From positions 1-16,048 of the forward strand of contig CAZXMB010000063.1 in assembly GCA_964641715.1 (NCBI GenBank): a stretch of DNA of 16,048 bases, in the 5' to 3' direction. Of the stretch, positions 1 through 5,378 are shown one piece after another (positions within the stretch are counted from its first letter, which is position 1; every line of letters begins with the position of its first letter). The notes below the pieces were generated by a model. That model worked only from the letters and a program-made list of their open reading frames with translations. It searched no databases and had not been told where the DNA came from. The DNA is from CAZXMB01 sp964641715. GTDB taxonomy: Bacteria > Desulfobacterota > BSN033 > UBA1163. The position numbers and the translations under genes are program-made.

Positions 1-47
1 AATTATCAGAACTCATGAATCGAGTAACTTCACATTTCAAGGCCTGA

Positions 48-194
48 CACCTTTTCATGTATTGTGACAGAATATCGAGCCATTCAGGGGACATCACATT
101 AAACCCAAAAAGCCTGGAAACGCTAAAAGAAATCTTTAAAGACCCATATTGGATAATGGGAAGATGTCAAGACATAACATCTGCATCAACCTGA
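48..194 (+). pseudogene. Decayed 3' end of a second GH26-like gene
   Basis: In frame, this stretch encodes a C-terminal tail that matches the end of the GH26-like protein at 345-1394. The shared pattern is Y-x-D, then G-D-x-T-L-N-x-K-S-L-E-T-L-K-E-I-F-K-D-P-Y-W-I-M, with no gap in the alignment. Nucleotide identity is near complete from about 108 to 158 and fades leftwards. An in-frame TGA at 45-47 cuts it off upstream. The stop of the intact gene (TGA after MVK) is changed to TGT here, so the frame runs on to a TGA at 192-194 inside the following hairpin. It is therefore a truncated paralogue left by tandem duplication, unless a frameshift lies just outside the window. Confidence 0.7.
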
Positions 195-249
195 CGCGGA
201 ATAGCCGCGTCAGGTTTTCTGCATCGGTGAAGGCCGGCGCAGGTTATCC
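172..249 (+). repeat. attC-like palindrome, copy 1
   Basis: This 78-base imperfect palindrome begins ACATAAC (172-178) and ends GTTATCC (243-249). CATAAC near the left end and GTTAT near the right end can pair. It contains the perfect hairpin at 190-214. An element of the same length and order lies at 1399-1476, so the GH26-like gene is bracketed by two copies. An integron recombination site is my reading, but the outer boxes fit the RYYYAAC / GTTRRRY consensus only partly. Confidence 0.4.
190..218 (+). terminator. Rho-independent terminator hairpin
   Basis: CCTGACGCGG (190-199) and CCGCGTCAGG (205-214) form a perfect 10-bp GC-rich stem around the loop AATAG, followed by TTTT. The AAC/GTT context lets the stem grow by two A-T pairs. 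It lies just after the pseudogene and is repeated exactly after the intact GH26-like gene. Confidence 0.75.
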
Positions 250-344
250 ATCTTATGTCATCAGAAAGGTCAAATGAAAAAATGGTTGAAGAATGGCCTG
301 ACCGACTCGGGTGTTTCTCAGGGGTAGGAAAGGAGGCTCACCTC

Positions 345-1394
345 ATGGAGAGAATGACCAGAAGGGAATTTTTGAGGGCAGGAGTTGGCTTAGCCGCTGT
401 TGCGACCGGCCTCGAAATGATTGCCGGGTGTGCTACCAATGAACCAGCTAAAGTAACGCCCCTAGCTTATCCACCACTACCCTATAAAAAAATACAGTCT
501 CCCCAAGAGGGATGCCTTGTAGGTTTTTTCAAAGAGCCTGATGCCTCTCTATATAGGATTACTAATGTGGAGATTGGGATTACTTACGTAGAGAAGGCTC
601 TTGGTGCAAAGCCATGCATATATTCTTTGCCCTGGTCAAGGTTATACTCGGGCTTTCCAATGCCACAAGCTATTGAAGTGGCTAAAAAAAGCATTACACC
701 ATATGTGTATGCTGCTCTCAGTTCTCACCACTCACCAATTAGGATTTCAGGACTTGGTCCCAAAGAGATTGCACAGGGGCAGCATGACGGTACGATCAAA
801 AAGTTTGCTCAAAGTGCCGCGGAGTTTGGGAAAGAATATGGAGGTTTTTTCATTACTACTATGGAAGAGATGAATGGAAATTGGTTTTCTTGGGGGATGA
901 ACTCAAACTTCATTCCGGCCTGGCGACGTATCTGGCAGATATTCGAAGATCAAGGAGCAAACCAGTACGCTACGTGGGTGTGGGCAGCAACTTGCCCTGA
1001 GGGATTACCGTCACGTATGGTGGATGATCCTAAATTATATTATCCCGGCGATAGGTACGTTGATTGGATAGGTCTTTGTGCATTCTCAGTTGCAAAAACA
1101 CCAACATTAGATCTTATGCTCAACGTGTTGGTTGATGGGACTTATAGGAGTTTTTTTAAAGATCATCCTCAAAAACCATTCATGATATCAGCGTTCGGGA
1201 GAACAAATGAGACGTATCAACATAGGTGGCTGATCAATGCCTACAGGCGTATAAAAAACTCTTTTCCGGCAATTAAGGCAATCATTTACCATGACAATAC
1301 TTGGTGGGGTACAGGAGACCACACGTTAAACTCCAAAAGCCTGGAAACGCTAAAAGAAATCTTTAAAGACCCATATTGGATAATGGTAAAATGA
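345..1394 (+). CDS. GH26-like Tat-exported lipoprotein lacking the catalytic nucleophile
   Basis: Start chosen at ATG 345, because AGGAGG at 331-336 gives an ideal 8-base spacing; a longer frame opens at 255 but has no such site. The 349-residue product starts with a twin-arginine signal (T-R-R-E-F-L-R, residues 5-11), a hydrophobic stretch and a lipobox I-A-G-C with Cys29, so it should be a Tat-exported lipoprotein. The body resembles glycoside hydrolase family 26 (beta-mannanases and relatives): E-E-M-N-G-N-W-F-S-W-G around residues 174-184 matches the family's H-E-M-N-G-x-W acid/base motif, with Glu175 as acid/base and the usual His replaced by Glu. The second motif, normally I-S-E-F-G with the nucleophile Glu, reads I-S-A-F-G (Ala283). 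Retaining hydrolysis is thus doubtful; it may be a sugar-binding pseudoenzyme. It stands between two attC-like repeats. Confidence 0.75.
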   Translation: MERMTRREFLRAGVGLAAVATGLEMIAGCATNEPAKVTPLAYPPLPYKKIQSPQEGCLVGFFKEPDASLYRITNVEIGITYVEKALGAKPCIYSLPWSRLYSGFPMPQAIEVAKKSITPYVYAALSSHHSPIRISGLGPKEIAQGQHDGTIKKFAQSAAEFGKEYGGFFITTMEEMNGNWFSWGMNSNFIPAWRRIWQIFEDQGANQYATWVWAATCPEGLPSRMVDDPKLYYPGDRYVDWIGLCAFSVAKTPTLDLMLNVLVDGTYRSFFKDHPQKPFMISAFGRTNETYQHRWLINAYRRIKNSFPAIKAIIYHDNTWWGTGDHTLNSKSLETLKEIFKDPYWIMVK

Positions 1395-1398
1395 CAAG

Positions 1399-1476
1399 AC
1401 ATAACACCTGCATGAACCTGACGCGGAATAGCCGCGTCAGGTTTTGAGCATTGCAGATTGCCCGCGCAGGTTATGC
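1399..1476 (+). repeat. attC-like palindrome, copy 2
   Basis: The element has 78 bases and begins ACATAAC five bases after the GH26-like stop codon; it ends GTTATGC (1470-1476). CATAAC pairs with GTTATG, and CTGC (1408-1411) with GCAG (1466-1469). Layout and length match 172-249, with scattered substitutions in the right arm. As an attC site it is imperfect, because the left box has an A where a pyrimidine is expected and the right box a T where a purine is expected. Confidence 0.4.
1417..1445 (+). terminator. Rho-independent terminator after the GH26-like gene
   Basis: CCTGACGCGG (1417-1426) pairs perfectly with CCGCGTCAGG (1432-1441) around AATAG and is followed by TTTT. With the flanking AA and TT the stem reaches 12 bp. 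It is the same hairpin as at 190-218 and begins 23 bases after the stop codon. Confidence 0.8.
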
Positions 1477-1480
1477 AGAT

Positions 1481-1624
1481 CGTTCCCGAGCCGCTGCGCA
1501 GCTCGGGAACGACCCCGCTGAGCTGAACGAGCGGATAAAAAATGTTCCCGAGCGCGCTAATTCGCGCTCGGGAACAATCCGCTCGAGCAGACGGCCCTTC
1601 GGGCCACAGCTCAGCGGGGTCGTT
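1481..1624. repeat. Nested multi-arm palindromic element
   Basis: Five perfect stems can be read. Stem 1 pairs 1481-1491 (CGTTCCCGAGC) with 1501-1511. Stem 2 pairs 1508-1525 (AACGACCCCGCTGAGCTG) with 1607-1624, 18 bp. Inside it, stem 3 pairs 1528-1536 (CGAGCGGAT) with 1577-1585, stem 4 pairs 1543-1556 (TGTTCCCGAGCGCG) with 1563-1576, and stem 5 pairs 1593-1597 (GGCCC) with 1601-1605. Stems 2 to 5 give a branched, cloverleaf-like fold. The word GTTCCCGAGC occurs in both stem 1 and stem 4, so the halves can swap partners. An open frame crosses it (1451-1633), but the palindromes explain that sequence better than a protein does. Confidence 0.85.
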
Positions 1625-1630
1625 GGATGG
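1622..1630 (+). other. Left boundary (R' core) of the restriction-modification cassette
   Basis: GTTGGATGG here is the exact reverse complement of CCATCCAAC at 3271-3279. Its first seven bases fit the integron GTTRRRY core site, in which cleavage falls after the G. Complementarity between the first bases of a cassette and the R'' box at its own end is what a cassette that was once circular should show. Confidence 0.55.
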
Positions 1631-1649
1631 TAATAATTAAAAGAAAATA

Positions 1650-2567
1650 TTGAAAGAAAAACAAGTTTATGGTATTGAAAAAGACATGAGAAAGATCGAA
1701 TGCGTTACCAAATGTGGAGATTGTGCGGAAGTTCTGTTGGACTATCCAGATAACTTTTTCCACTTAATCGTTACATCCCCTCCGTATGCGGATTCGCGTG
1801 CCAAAACCTACGGCGGTATACGACCACATGACTATGTAGAGTGGTTCCTTCCACGGAGTGAGCAATTTCTCCGCGTCCTCAAACCCACTGGCACTTTCAT
1901 TCTTAATATAAAAGAAAAAGTTGTTGATGGGGAAAGGCATACGTATGTCATAGAGCTTATTCTCGCACTCCGCAAACAAGGATGGCTTTGGACAGAAGAA
2001 TTCATTTGGCATAAACGAAATTGCCACCCGGGCAAATGGCCTAATAGATTCAGAGATGCATGGGAACGCTGTTTGCAATTCAACAAAACAAAAAAGTTTC
2101 AGATGTTTCAAGATAATGTCATGGTTCCCATGGGAAAATGGGCTGAGGCGCGATTGAAGCATCTTGGAAAGCATGACATAATTCGTTTCAACTCCCAGGT
2201 GGGGAGTGGTTTTGGAAAAAATATTGCCAACTGGATCGGAAGAGAAAAAGCATACCCGTCCAACGTGCTCCATTTCGCTACAGAGACAGACAACCGTAAC
2301 CACAGTGCAACATTCCCTCGTACGCTCCCTGAATGGTTCATAAAACTGTTTACAAAAGAAGGCGACTGGGTGCTTGATCCTTTTGTCGGTTGCGGAACAA
2401 CATGTGAAGTAGCGCAGAAGCTCGGCAGGAATTCTGTCGGGATTGATATTATTCCTCAATACGTTGAACTCACCCAAGAGAAAATTAATCCTGTCGAAAT
2501 GATGCTATTTGAAAAAAAGGTAAGATATGGGAAGCATATCACAAAACGAGATAATTCACTTTATTGA
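1650..2567 (+). CDS. Type II DNA methyltransferase (beta-class order, probably N4-cytosine or N6-adenine)
   Basis: This S-adenosylmethionine-dependent enzyme would methylate the site cut by the nuclease encoded next. From a TTG start at 1650 it has 305 residues. Motif IV T-S-P-P-Y lies at residues 42-46 and the AdoMet-binding D-P-F-V-G-C-G-T-T at 243-251, the order of beta-class amino-methyltransferases; a Ser in S-P-P-Y is commonest in N4-cytosine enzymes. The start is uncertain: an ATG at 1686 would remove 12 residues and keep every motif, and neither start has a strong ribosome binding site. The reading frame begins 27 bases into the proposed cassette. Its 3' end overlaps the nuclease gene by 41 bases, suggesting coupled translation. 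No controller gene is visible. Confidence 0.9.
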   Translation: MKEKQVYGIEKDMRKIECVTKCGDCAEVLLDYPDNFFHLIVTSPPYADSRAKTYGGIRPHDYVEWFLPRSEQFLRVLKPTGTFILNIKEKVVDGERHTYVIELILALRKQGWLWTEEFIWHKRNCHPGKWPNRFRDAWERCLQFNKTKKFQMFQDNVMVPMGKWAEARLKHLGKHDIIRFNSQVGSGFGKNIANWIGREKAYPSNVLHFATETDNRNHSATFPRTLPEWFIKLFTKEGDWVLDPFVGCGTTCEVAQKLGRNSVGIDIIPQYVELTQEKINPVEMMLFEKKVRYGKHITKRDNSLY

Positions 2568-3267
2568 ACCAAACATCCAGCTTTTTCATTCCCGCCGCCT
2601 CGAAAATCTTCTAGCACTTCAGCTAAAAAAAATCCTGTCCCGAAAGAACCCTTATCTTTTCAAGGCAAAGAATCAGAACACCGCTCATGATTTGGTAAAA
2701 ACCATTCTTGATGCTCACCTCTCATCTCAAGAAGAAGGAATTTTTGGCGGATTTCTTGAGGAACTTGCAGTGTTTATCTGCAGTCGTGTTTATGGAGGCA
2801 AGAAGTCATCAGCGGAAGGTATAGATTTGGAATTTGATAGGGATGGAACTTCTTATCTTGTTTCTATCAAGTCTGGTCCTAATTGGGGCAACAGCCGCCA
2901 AATAGCACGGATGAAAGACGACTTCAAGAGGGCAAAGAGAATACGAGGAACCAATACAAGAGGCGTGAGGGCGGTTGCTGTGAATGGCTGTTGTTATGGC
3001 AAAGATGATAAGGCCGACAAAGGGGATTACTTGAAGTTATGTGGACAGAGGTTTTGGGAATTCATCTCTGGCGATGAAAATCTCTACACTGATATTATCG
3101 AGCCACTGGGCCACAAGGCTAAAGAAAAGAATGAGCAATTCCAGGTTGAGTACGCTAAAGTGATCAATAAGTTTACCCTTGAATTTTCCAAAGAATACTG
3201 TGCGGTTGACGGCTCGATACTATGGCCCAAGCTCGTACGATTCAACTCAGGAAAGAACCTAAGATAA
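2527..3267 (+). CDS. Type II restriction endonuclease, PmeII-like
   Basis: This is the cleavage partner of the methyltransferase. The 246-residue protein has a PD-(D/E)XK-type core: E-G-I-D at 97-100, then V-S-I-K-S-G-P-N-W-G-N-S at 112-123, with Asp100 and Lys115 as likely metal-binding and catalytic residues. G-F-L-E-E-L at 75-80 may add an acidic residue. The segments N-P-Y-L-F-K-A-K, E-N-L-Y-T-D-I-I-E-P and the terminal F-N-S-G agree with what I recall of the PmeII family; the recognition site cannot be read from sequence. It starts at ATG 2527 inside the end of the methyltransferase gene, after an AAGG at suitable distance. The stop codon is five bases before the attC-like site. Confidence 0.83.
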   Translation: MGSISQNEIIHFIEPNIQLFHSRRLENLLALQLKKILSRKNPYLFKAKNQNTAHDLVKTILDAHLSSQEEGIFGGFLEELAVFICSRVYGGKKSSAEGIDLEFDRDGTSYLVSIKSGPNWGNSRQIARMKDDFKRAKRIRGTNTRGVRAVAVNGCCYGKDDKADKGDYLKLCGQRFWEFISGDENLYTDIIEPLGHKAKEKNEQFQVEYAKVINKFTLEFSKEYCAVDGSILWPKLVRFNSGKNLR

Positions 3268-3272
3268 AGCCC

Positions 3273-3330
3273 ATCCAACAAAACAATCCAGCCGATCGCT
3301 TACAGCGCCGGCTGATTTTTATCGTTATGC
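3273..3330 (+). other. Integron attC site (best candidate in the window)
   Basis: This 58-base imperfect palindrome begins five bases after the nuclease stop codon. The left box ATCCAAC (3273-3279) fits RYYYAAC, and the right box is GTTATGC (3324-3330). The inner stem pairs CAGCCG (3289-3294) with CGGCTG (3309-3314), then CGC with GCG around TTACA. C3288 is unpaired between AAT/ATT and CAGCCG/CGGCTG; on the bottom strand it would be an extrahelical G, a hallmark of attC recognition by integron integrases. Length, box spacing and position after a stop codon all fit. The right box departs from GTTRRRY at one base. Confidence 0.62.
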
Positions 3331-3411
3331 CAAAAAATAATCAATTTTCACCCTCAACATTACTCCCTTTTTTAGCAAAGATATGAAAAGATCCCCCCTT
3401 CAAGAAAAGCC

Positions 3412-3440
3412 TTGACATGTATATCCCTGTAATATACAAT
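3412..3440 (+). promoter_or_regulatory. Sigma70-type promoter of the brnT-brnA operon
   Basis: TTGACA (3412-3417, perfect consensus -35) and TACAAT (3435-3440, -10) are 17 bases apart. Transcription should begin around 3446-3448, next to the ATG at 3449, so the toxin message would be leaderless or nearly so. Confidence 0.85.
3418..3438 (+). promoter_or_regulatory. Candidate BrnA operator overlapping the promoter
   Basis: TGTATAT (3418-3424) and ATATACA (3432-3438) form a perfect inverted repeat with a 7-base spacer. It fills the gap between the -35 and -10 boxes and runs into the -10. Ribbon-helix-helix antitoxins such as BrnA bind inverted repeats like this and repress their own operon; binding here would block RNA polymerase. 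The assignment is inferred from position and symmetry. Confidence 0.65.
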
Positions 3441-3448
3441 AACTTAAA

Positions 3449-3739
3449 ATGGATGATGTTTTTGGAAATTTTGTAGGCTTCCAGTGGGACCGAGGGAATA
3501 GTAATAAAAACCTTCTAAAACATAATGTTCAGAACTGGGAGTGTGAACAGGTATTCTTTAACAAACCGCTCCTTGTTCTCGAGGACCCAGGGCACTCAGT
3601 TGCTGAAAGGCGATGGGCGGGATTTGGCAAGATGGATTTAGGTCGTCTCCTTGTAGTGATATTCACGAAAAGAGCCAATCTGTTAAGAGTCATCTCTGCA
3701 CGAGACATGAATAGTAAGGAGAGAAAATTTTATGAATAA
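3449..3739 (+). CDS. brnT: BrnT-family ribonuclease toxin
   Basis: The 96-residue protein matches the BrnT (DUF497) family, RelE-like ribonucleases that stop translation. Visible family marks are F-Q-W-D near residues 11-14, N-L-L-K-H at 21-25, then E-R-R-W-A-G-F-G-K-M-D-L-G-R-L-L-V-V-I-F-T and the C-terminal R-V-I-S-A-R-D-M-N-S-K-E-R-K-F-Y-E. The length is normal for the family. It is the first gene of the operon, sits directly behind a strong promoter with an overlapping operator, and has no Shine-Dalgarno sequence, in keeping with a leaderless start. Its last 8 bases overlap brnA. Toxin-antitoxin pairs carrying their own promoter are common cargo of integron cassettes, where they help keep arrays from being lost. 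Confidence 0.88.
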   Translation: MDDVFGNFVGFQWDRGNSNKNLLKHNVQNWECEQVFFNKPLLVLEDPGHSVAERRWAGFGKMDLGRLLVVIFTKRANLLRVISARDMNSKERKFYE

Positions 3740-4049
3740 AATGAAAAGAAAAATTCAAAATTTCAAGAGTGAAGACGAGGAGCGAGAATTTTGGGCTACC
3801 CATTCCCCTCTGGATTATTTCAATTCCAAAAAGTTCAAAAGAGGGGCATTCCCCAATTTGAAGCCCTCTCTCAAATCCATCTCTATTCGTCTCCCAGAAG
3901 ATTTACTGGTGGAGCTCAAAACCCTTGCAAATAAGAAAGATGTGCCTTATCAAAGTCTTGCAAAAATCTTTCTCGCAAAGCAAATCGTTCTTGAGCGGGA
4001 ATCCTTGAGTAATGTTTCTGGAAGACGTAAAGAGAAAGTCGCAGCTTAA
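3732..4049 (+). CDS. brnA: BrnA/CopG-type ribbon-helix-helix antitoxin
   Basis: This 105-residue protein should bind and neutralise BrnT and repress the operon. The N-terminal half (K-S-E-D-E-E-R-E-F-W-A-T-H-S-P-L-D-Y-F) is typical of the toxin-binding arm. The following S-I-S-I-R-L-P-E-D-L-L-V-E-L-K-T-L-A-N-K-K-D-V-P-Y-Q-S-L-A-K-I-F-L region is a ribbon-helix-helix DNA-binding fold: the beta strand is S-I-S-I-R-L and two helices follow. Start at ATG 3732, with AAGGAG at 3716-3721 ten bases upstream. The stop codon lies inside the left box of the next attC-like palindrome. The toxin-first order is usual for brnTA. Confidence 0.87.
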   Translation: MNKMKRKIQNFKSEDEEREFWATHSPLDYFNSKKFKRGAFPNLKPSLKSISIRLPEDLLVELKTLANKKDVPYQSLAKIFLAKQIVLERESLSNVSGRRKEKVAA

Positions 4050-4116
4050 CAAAGCACTCCGGTGCCTGCCGCAGGCAGGGGTGGCTGACAGCCCCCGCTG
4101 GACTAAATCATTGGGC
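4044..4116 (+). other. Candidate attC site after brnA, poorly conserved
   Basis: The left box GCTTAAC (4044-4050) fits RYYYAAC and overlaps the brnA stop codon. It matches the expected complement of the cassette's own left edge (GTTATGC at 3324) in six of seven bases. An inner hairpin pairs CCTGCC (4065-4070) with GGCAGG (4074-4079), and a second pairs GGCT (4083-4086) with AGCC (4090-4093). The right box would be ATTGGGC (4110-4116), with A in place of the G normally needed for recombination, so the site may be inactive. Confidence 0.35.
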
Positions 4117-4159
4117 TTCTGCAAACAACATTGCCTTGGTACTCGATTGGGGAGGGAAC

Positions 4160-4462
4160 ATGCATTTTCTATTGTTTTATGACGTGACGGCAGACTACGT
4201 AGAACGCAGGGCAGAATATCGCAACGAACATTTGAGACTTGCCTGGGACTCATCGGCACGCGGGGAGCTAATTCTGGGGGGTGCTCTGACCGAACCGGTT
4301 GATGGAGCAGTCTTGCTTTTCAAGGCAGACTCTGCGTCAATTGTTGAAGAATTTGTAAAGAATGATCCTTATGTGCGAAACGGCTTGGTTAAAAGCTGGC
4401 GCGTTCGCCAGTGGACGACTGTTGTGGGTAATCTGGCCACAACACCCGTAAGACCTGCATGA
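4160..4462 (+). CDS. YciI-like (YCII domain) small protein
   Basis: The 100-residue protein has the YCII-related fold pattern: an N-terminal strand (M-H-F-L-L-F-Y-D), then R-N-E-H-L (His24), G-E-L-I-L-G-G-A-L (35-43), G-A-V-L-L-F-K and F-V-K-N-D-P-Y (Asp69-Pro70), ending in a W-R-V-R-Q-W strand. The conserved His and Asp are both present. YciI-like proteins form ferredoxin-like dimers, and a few act as dehydrochlorinases or muconolactone isomerase-like enzymes, but most have no known substrate; none can be assigned here. Start at ATG 4160, preceded by GGGGAGGG, which is closer than usual; an upstream in-frame TTG at 4136 is less convincing. It is probably the last cassette: GCCTAAC at 4466-4472, right after the stop, looks like an R'' box, but no matching right box follows. 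Confidence 0.78.
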   Translation: MHFLLFYDVTADYVERRAEYRNEHLRLAWDSSARGELILGGALTEPVDGAVLLFKADSASIVEEFVKNDPYVRNGLVKSWRVRQWTTVVGNLATTPVRPA

Positions 4463-4511
4463 TTAGCCTAACTTTTTTATGGATGATGCCAGCATTTTTC
4501 CGCAATGGTGC

Positions 4512-5252
4512 TCACACAATGCCGCCATCGACAATGAGGGTCTGCCCGGTGATATAGTTTGAGCGTTCCGAGGCTAAAAAGAGGACGGCCTGTGCGACCT
4601 CTTCCGGTTTTCCCATCCTTCCCAGACTGGAGGATTTGATAATTGCCTCGACCTTTTCTTTCGGCATTCTGGAAACCATTTCTGATTCGATTAATCCGGG
4701 AGCCACGGCATTGACCCGGATATTGAAAGGACCCAGTTCCCGTGCCAGGGATTTCGTGAAGCTGATCATCCCTCCTTTCGTCGCTGAATAGTTGGTCTGA
4801 CCCGGAGTGCCGAGAATCCCACTGATCGAAGAGATATTAATGATCCTTCCCCTTCTCTGCGGGATCATTTTCCGGATCGCCATCTTACAGCAATAGAAGA
4901 GGCTGGTCAGGTTGGCCCTGAGGAGGGAATCCCAATCCTCATCGCTCATTAACATCAGGAAATTATCCCGGACGAGACCCACGTTGTTCACCAGGATATC
5001 GATCCTGCCATACTCAGCAAAGACCTCCTCTACCATCTCTTTGACCTGATCCGACCGGGTGACATCTGCCTTAAAGAGACCCAGGCTCAGCCTCTTGGAC
5101 TTCGCTTCGGTCATCAACTCTTCGGCAGATTCCACATCCTTTGAGAAATTGGAAACAACCCTTGACCCCTCTTCGGCGAAGAGAAGGGAGATCGCCCTCC
5201 CAATCCCTTTGGTTCCTCCGGTGACGATCGCCACCTCATCTCTTAGCTGCAT
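4512..5252 (-). CDS. fabG: 3-oxoacyl-[ACP] reductase, short-chain dehydrogenase family
   Basis: This enzyme should reduce a 3-oxoacyl-ACP to the 3-hydroxyacyl-ACP with NADPH. It has 246 residues, the family norm. The nucleotide-binding T-G-G-T-K-G-I-G is at 11-18, N-N-V-G at 89-92, and the catalytic set is Ser142, Tyr155 and Lys159 within S-S-I-S-G-I-L-G-T-P-G-Q-T-N-Y-S-A-T-K. The C-terminal Y-I-T-G-Q-T-L-I-V-D-G-G is the FabG ending. Start at ATG 5252, with AGGAGA just upstream. It is the last gene of the - strand run, separated from the radical SAM gene before it by a pair of REP-like repeats. Context with the ACP and FabD-like gene suggests a dedicated rather than a housekeeping copy. Its end meets the + strand cassettes head-on. 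Confidence 0.93.
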   Translation of the reverse strand: MQLRDEVAIVTGGTKGIGRAISLLFAEEGSRVVSNFSKDVESAEELMTEAKSKRLSLGLFKADVTRSDQVKEMVEEVFAEYGRIDILVNNVGLVRDNFLMLMSDEDWDSLLRANLTSLFYCCKMAIRKMIPQRRGRIINISSISGILGTPGQTNYSATKGGMISFTKSLARELGPFNIRVNAVAPGLIESEMVSRMPKEKVEAIIKSSSLGRMGKPEEVAQAVLFLASERSNYITGQTLIVDGGIV

Positions 5253-5272
5253 GGTAATCTCCTATTCTAGGC

Positions 5273-5350
5273 GAGATCCCGAAACGAGTTCGGGATGACA
5301 AGAAAGAAATGACTTTGTTTTCTGTCATGCTGAACTCGTTTCAGCATCTG
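5273..5350. repeat. Head-to-head pair of REP-like palindromes
   Basis: Two 28-base units of the same family lie in opposite orientation at 5273-5300 and 5323-5350. Each folds on itself: ATCCCGAA pairs with TTCGGGAT around ACGAG in the first, and ATGCTGAA with TTCAGCAT around CTCGT in the second, 8 bp each. The two stems differ at paired positions but stay fully paired, so the structure is kept. The units are also largely complementary to each other and can form one long hairpin. They lie between the last radical SAM gene and fabG. Confidence 0.8.
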
Positions 5351-5378
5351 ATCGAAATTTGTCAATATGCAGGGTATT

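Noticed and set aside
1481..1624. The multi-arm palindrome as an attC site
   Set aside because: Its right edge does fit GTTRRRY, but the left box (CGGGAAC) does not fit RYYYAAC and the 18-bp outer stem has no unpaired spacer or extrahelical base.
1451..1633. Open frame of 60 codons after the GH26-like gene
   Set aside because: It lies over the nested palindromes; its composition is dictated by inverted repeats and it has no convincing start or ribosome binding site.
1764..2477. Long antisense frame of 237 codons within the methyltransferase gene
   Set aside because: It is the shadow of a well-supported gene with clear motifs on the other strand and has no recognisable domain of its own.
4463..4511. 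A shared terminator between the YciI-like gene and fabG
   Set aside because: The only palindrome, ATGCCAGCAT, has a four-base stem and a two-base loop, too weak to support a terminator on either strand.
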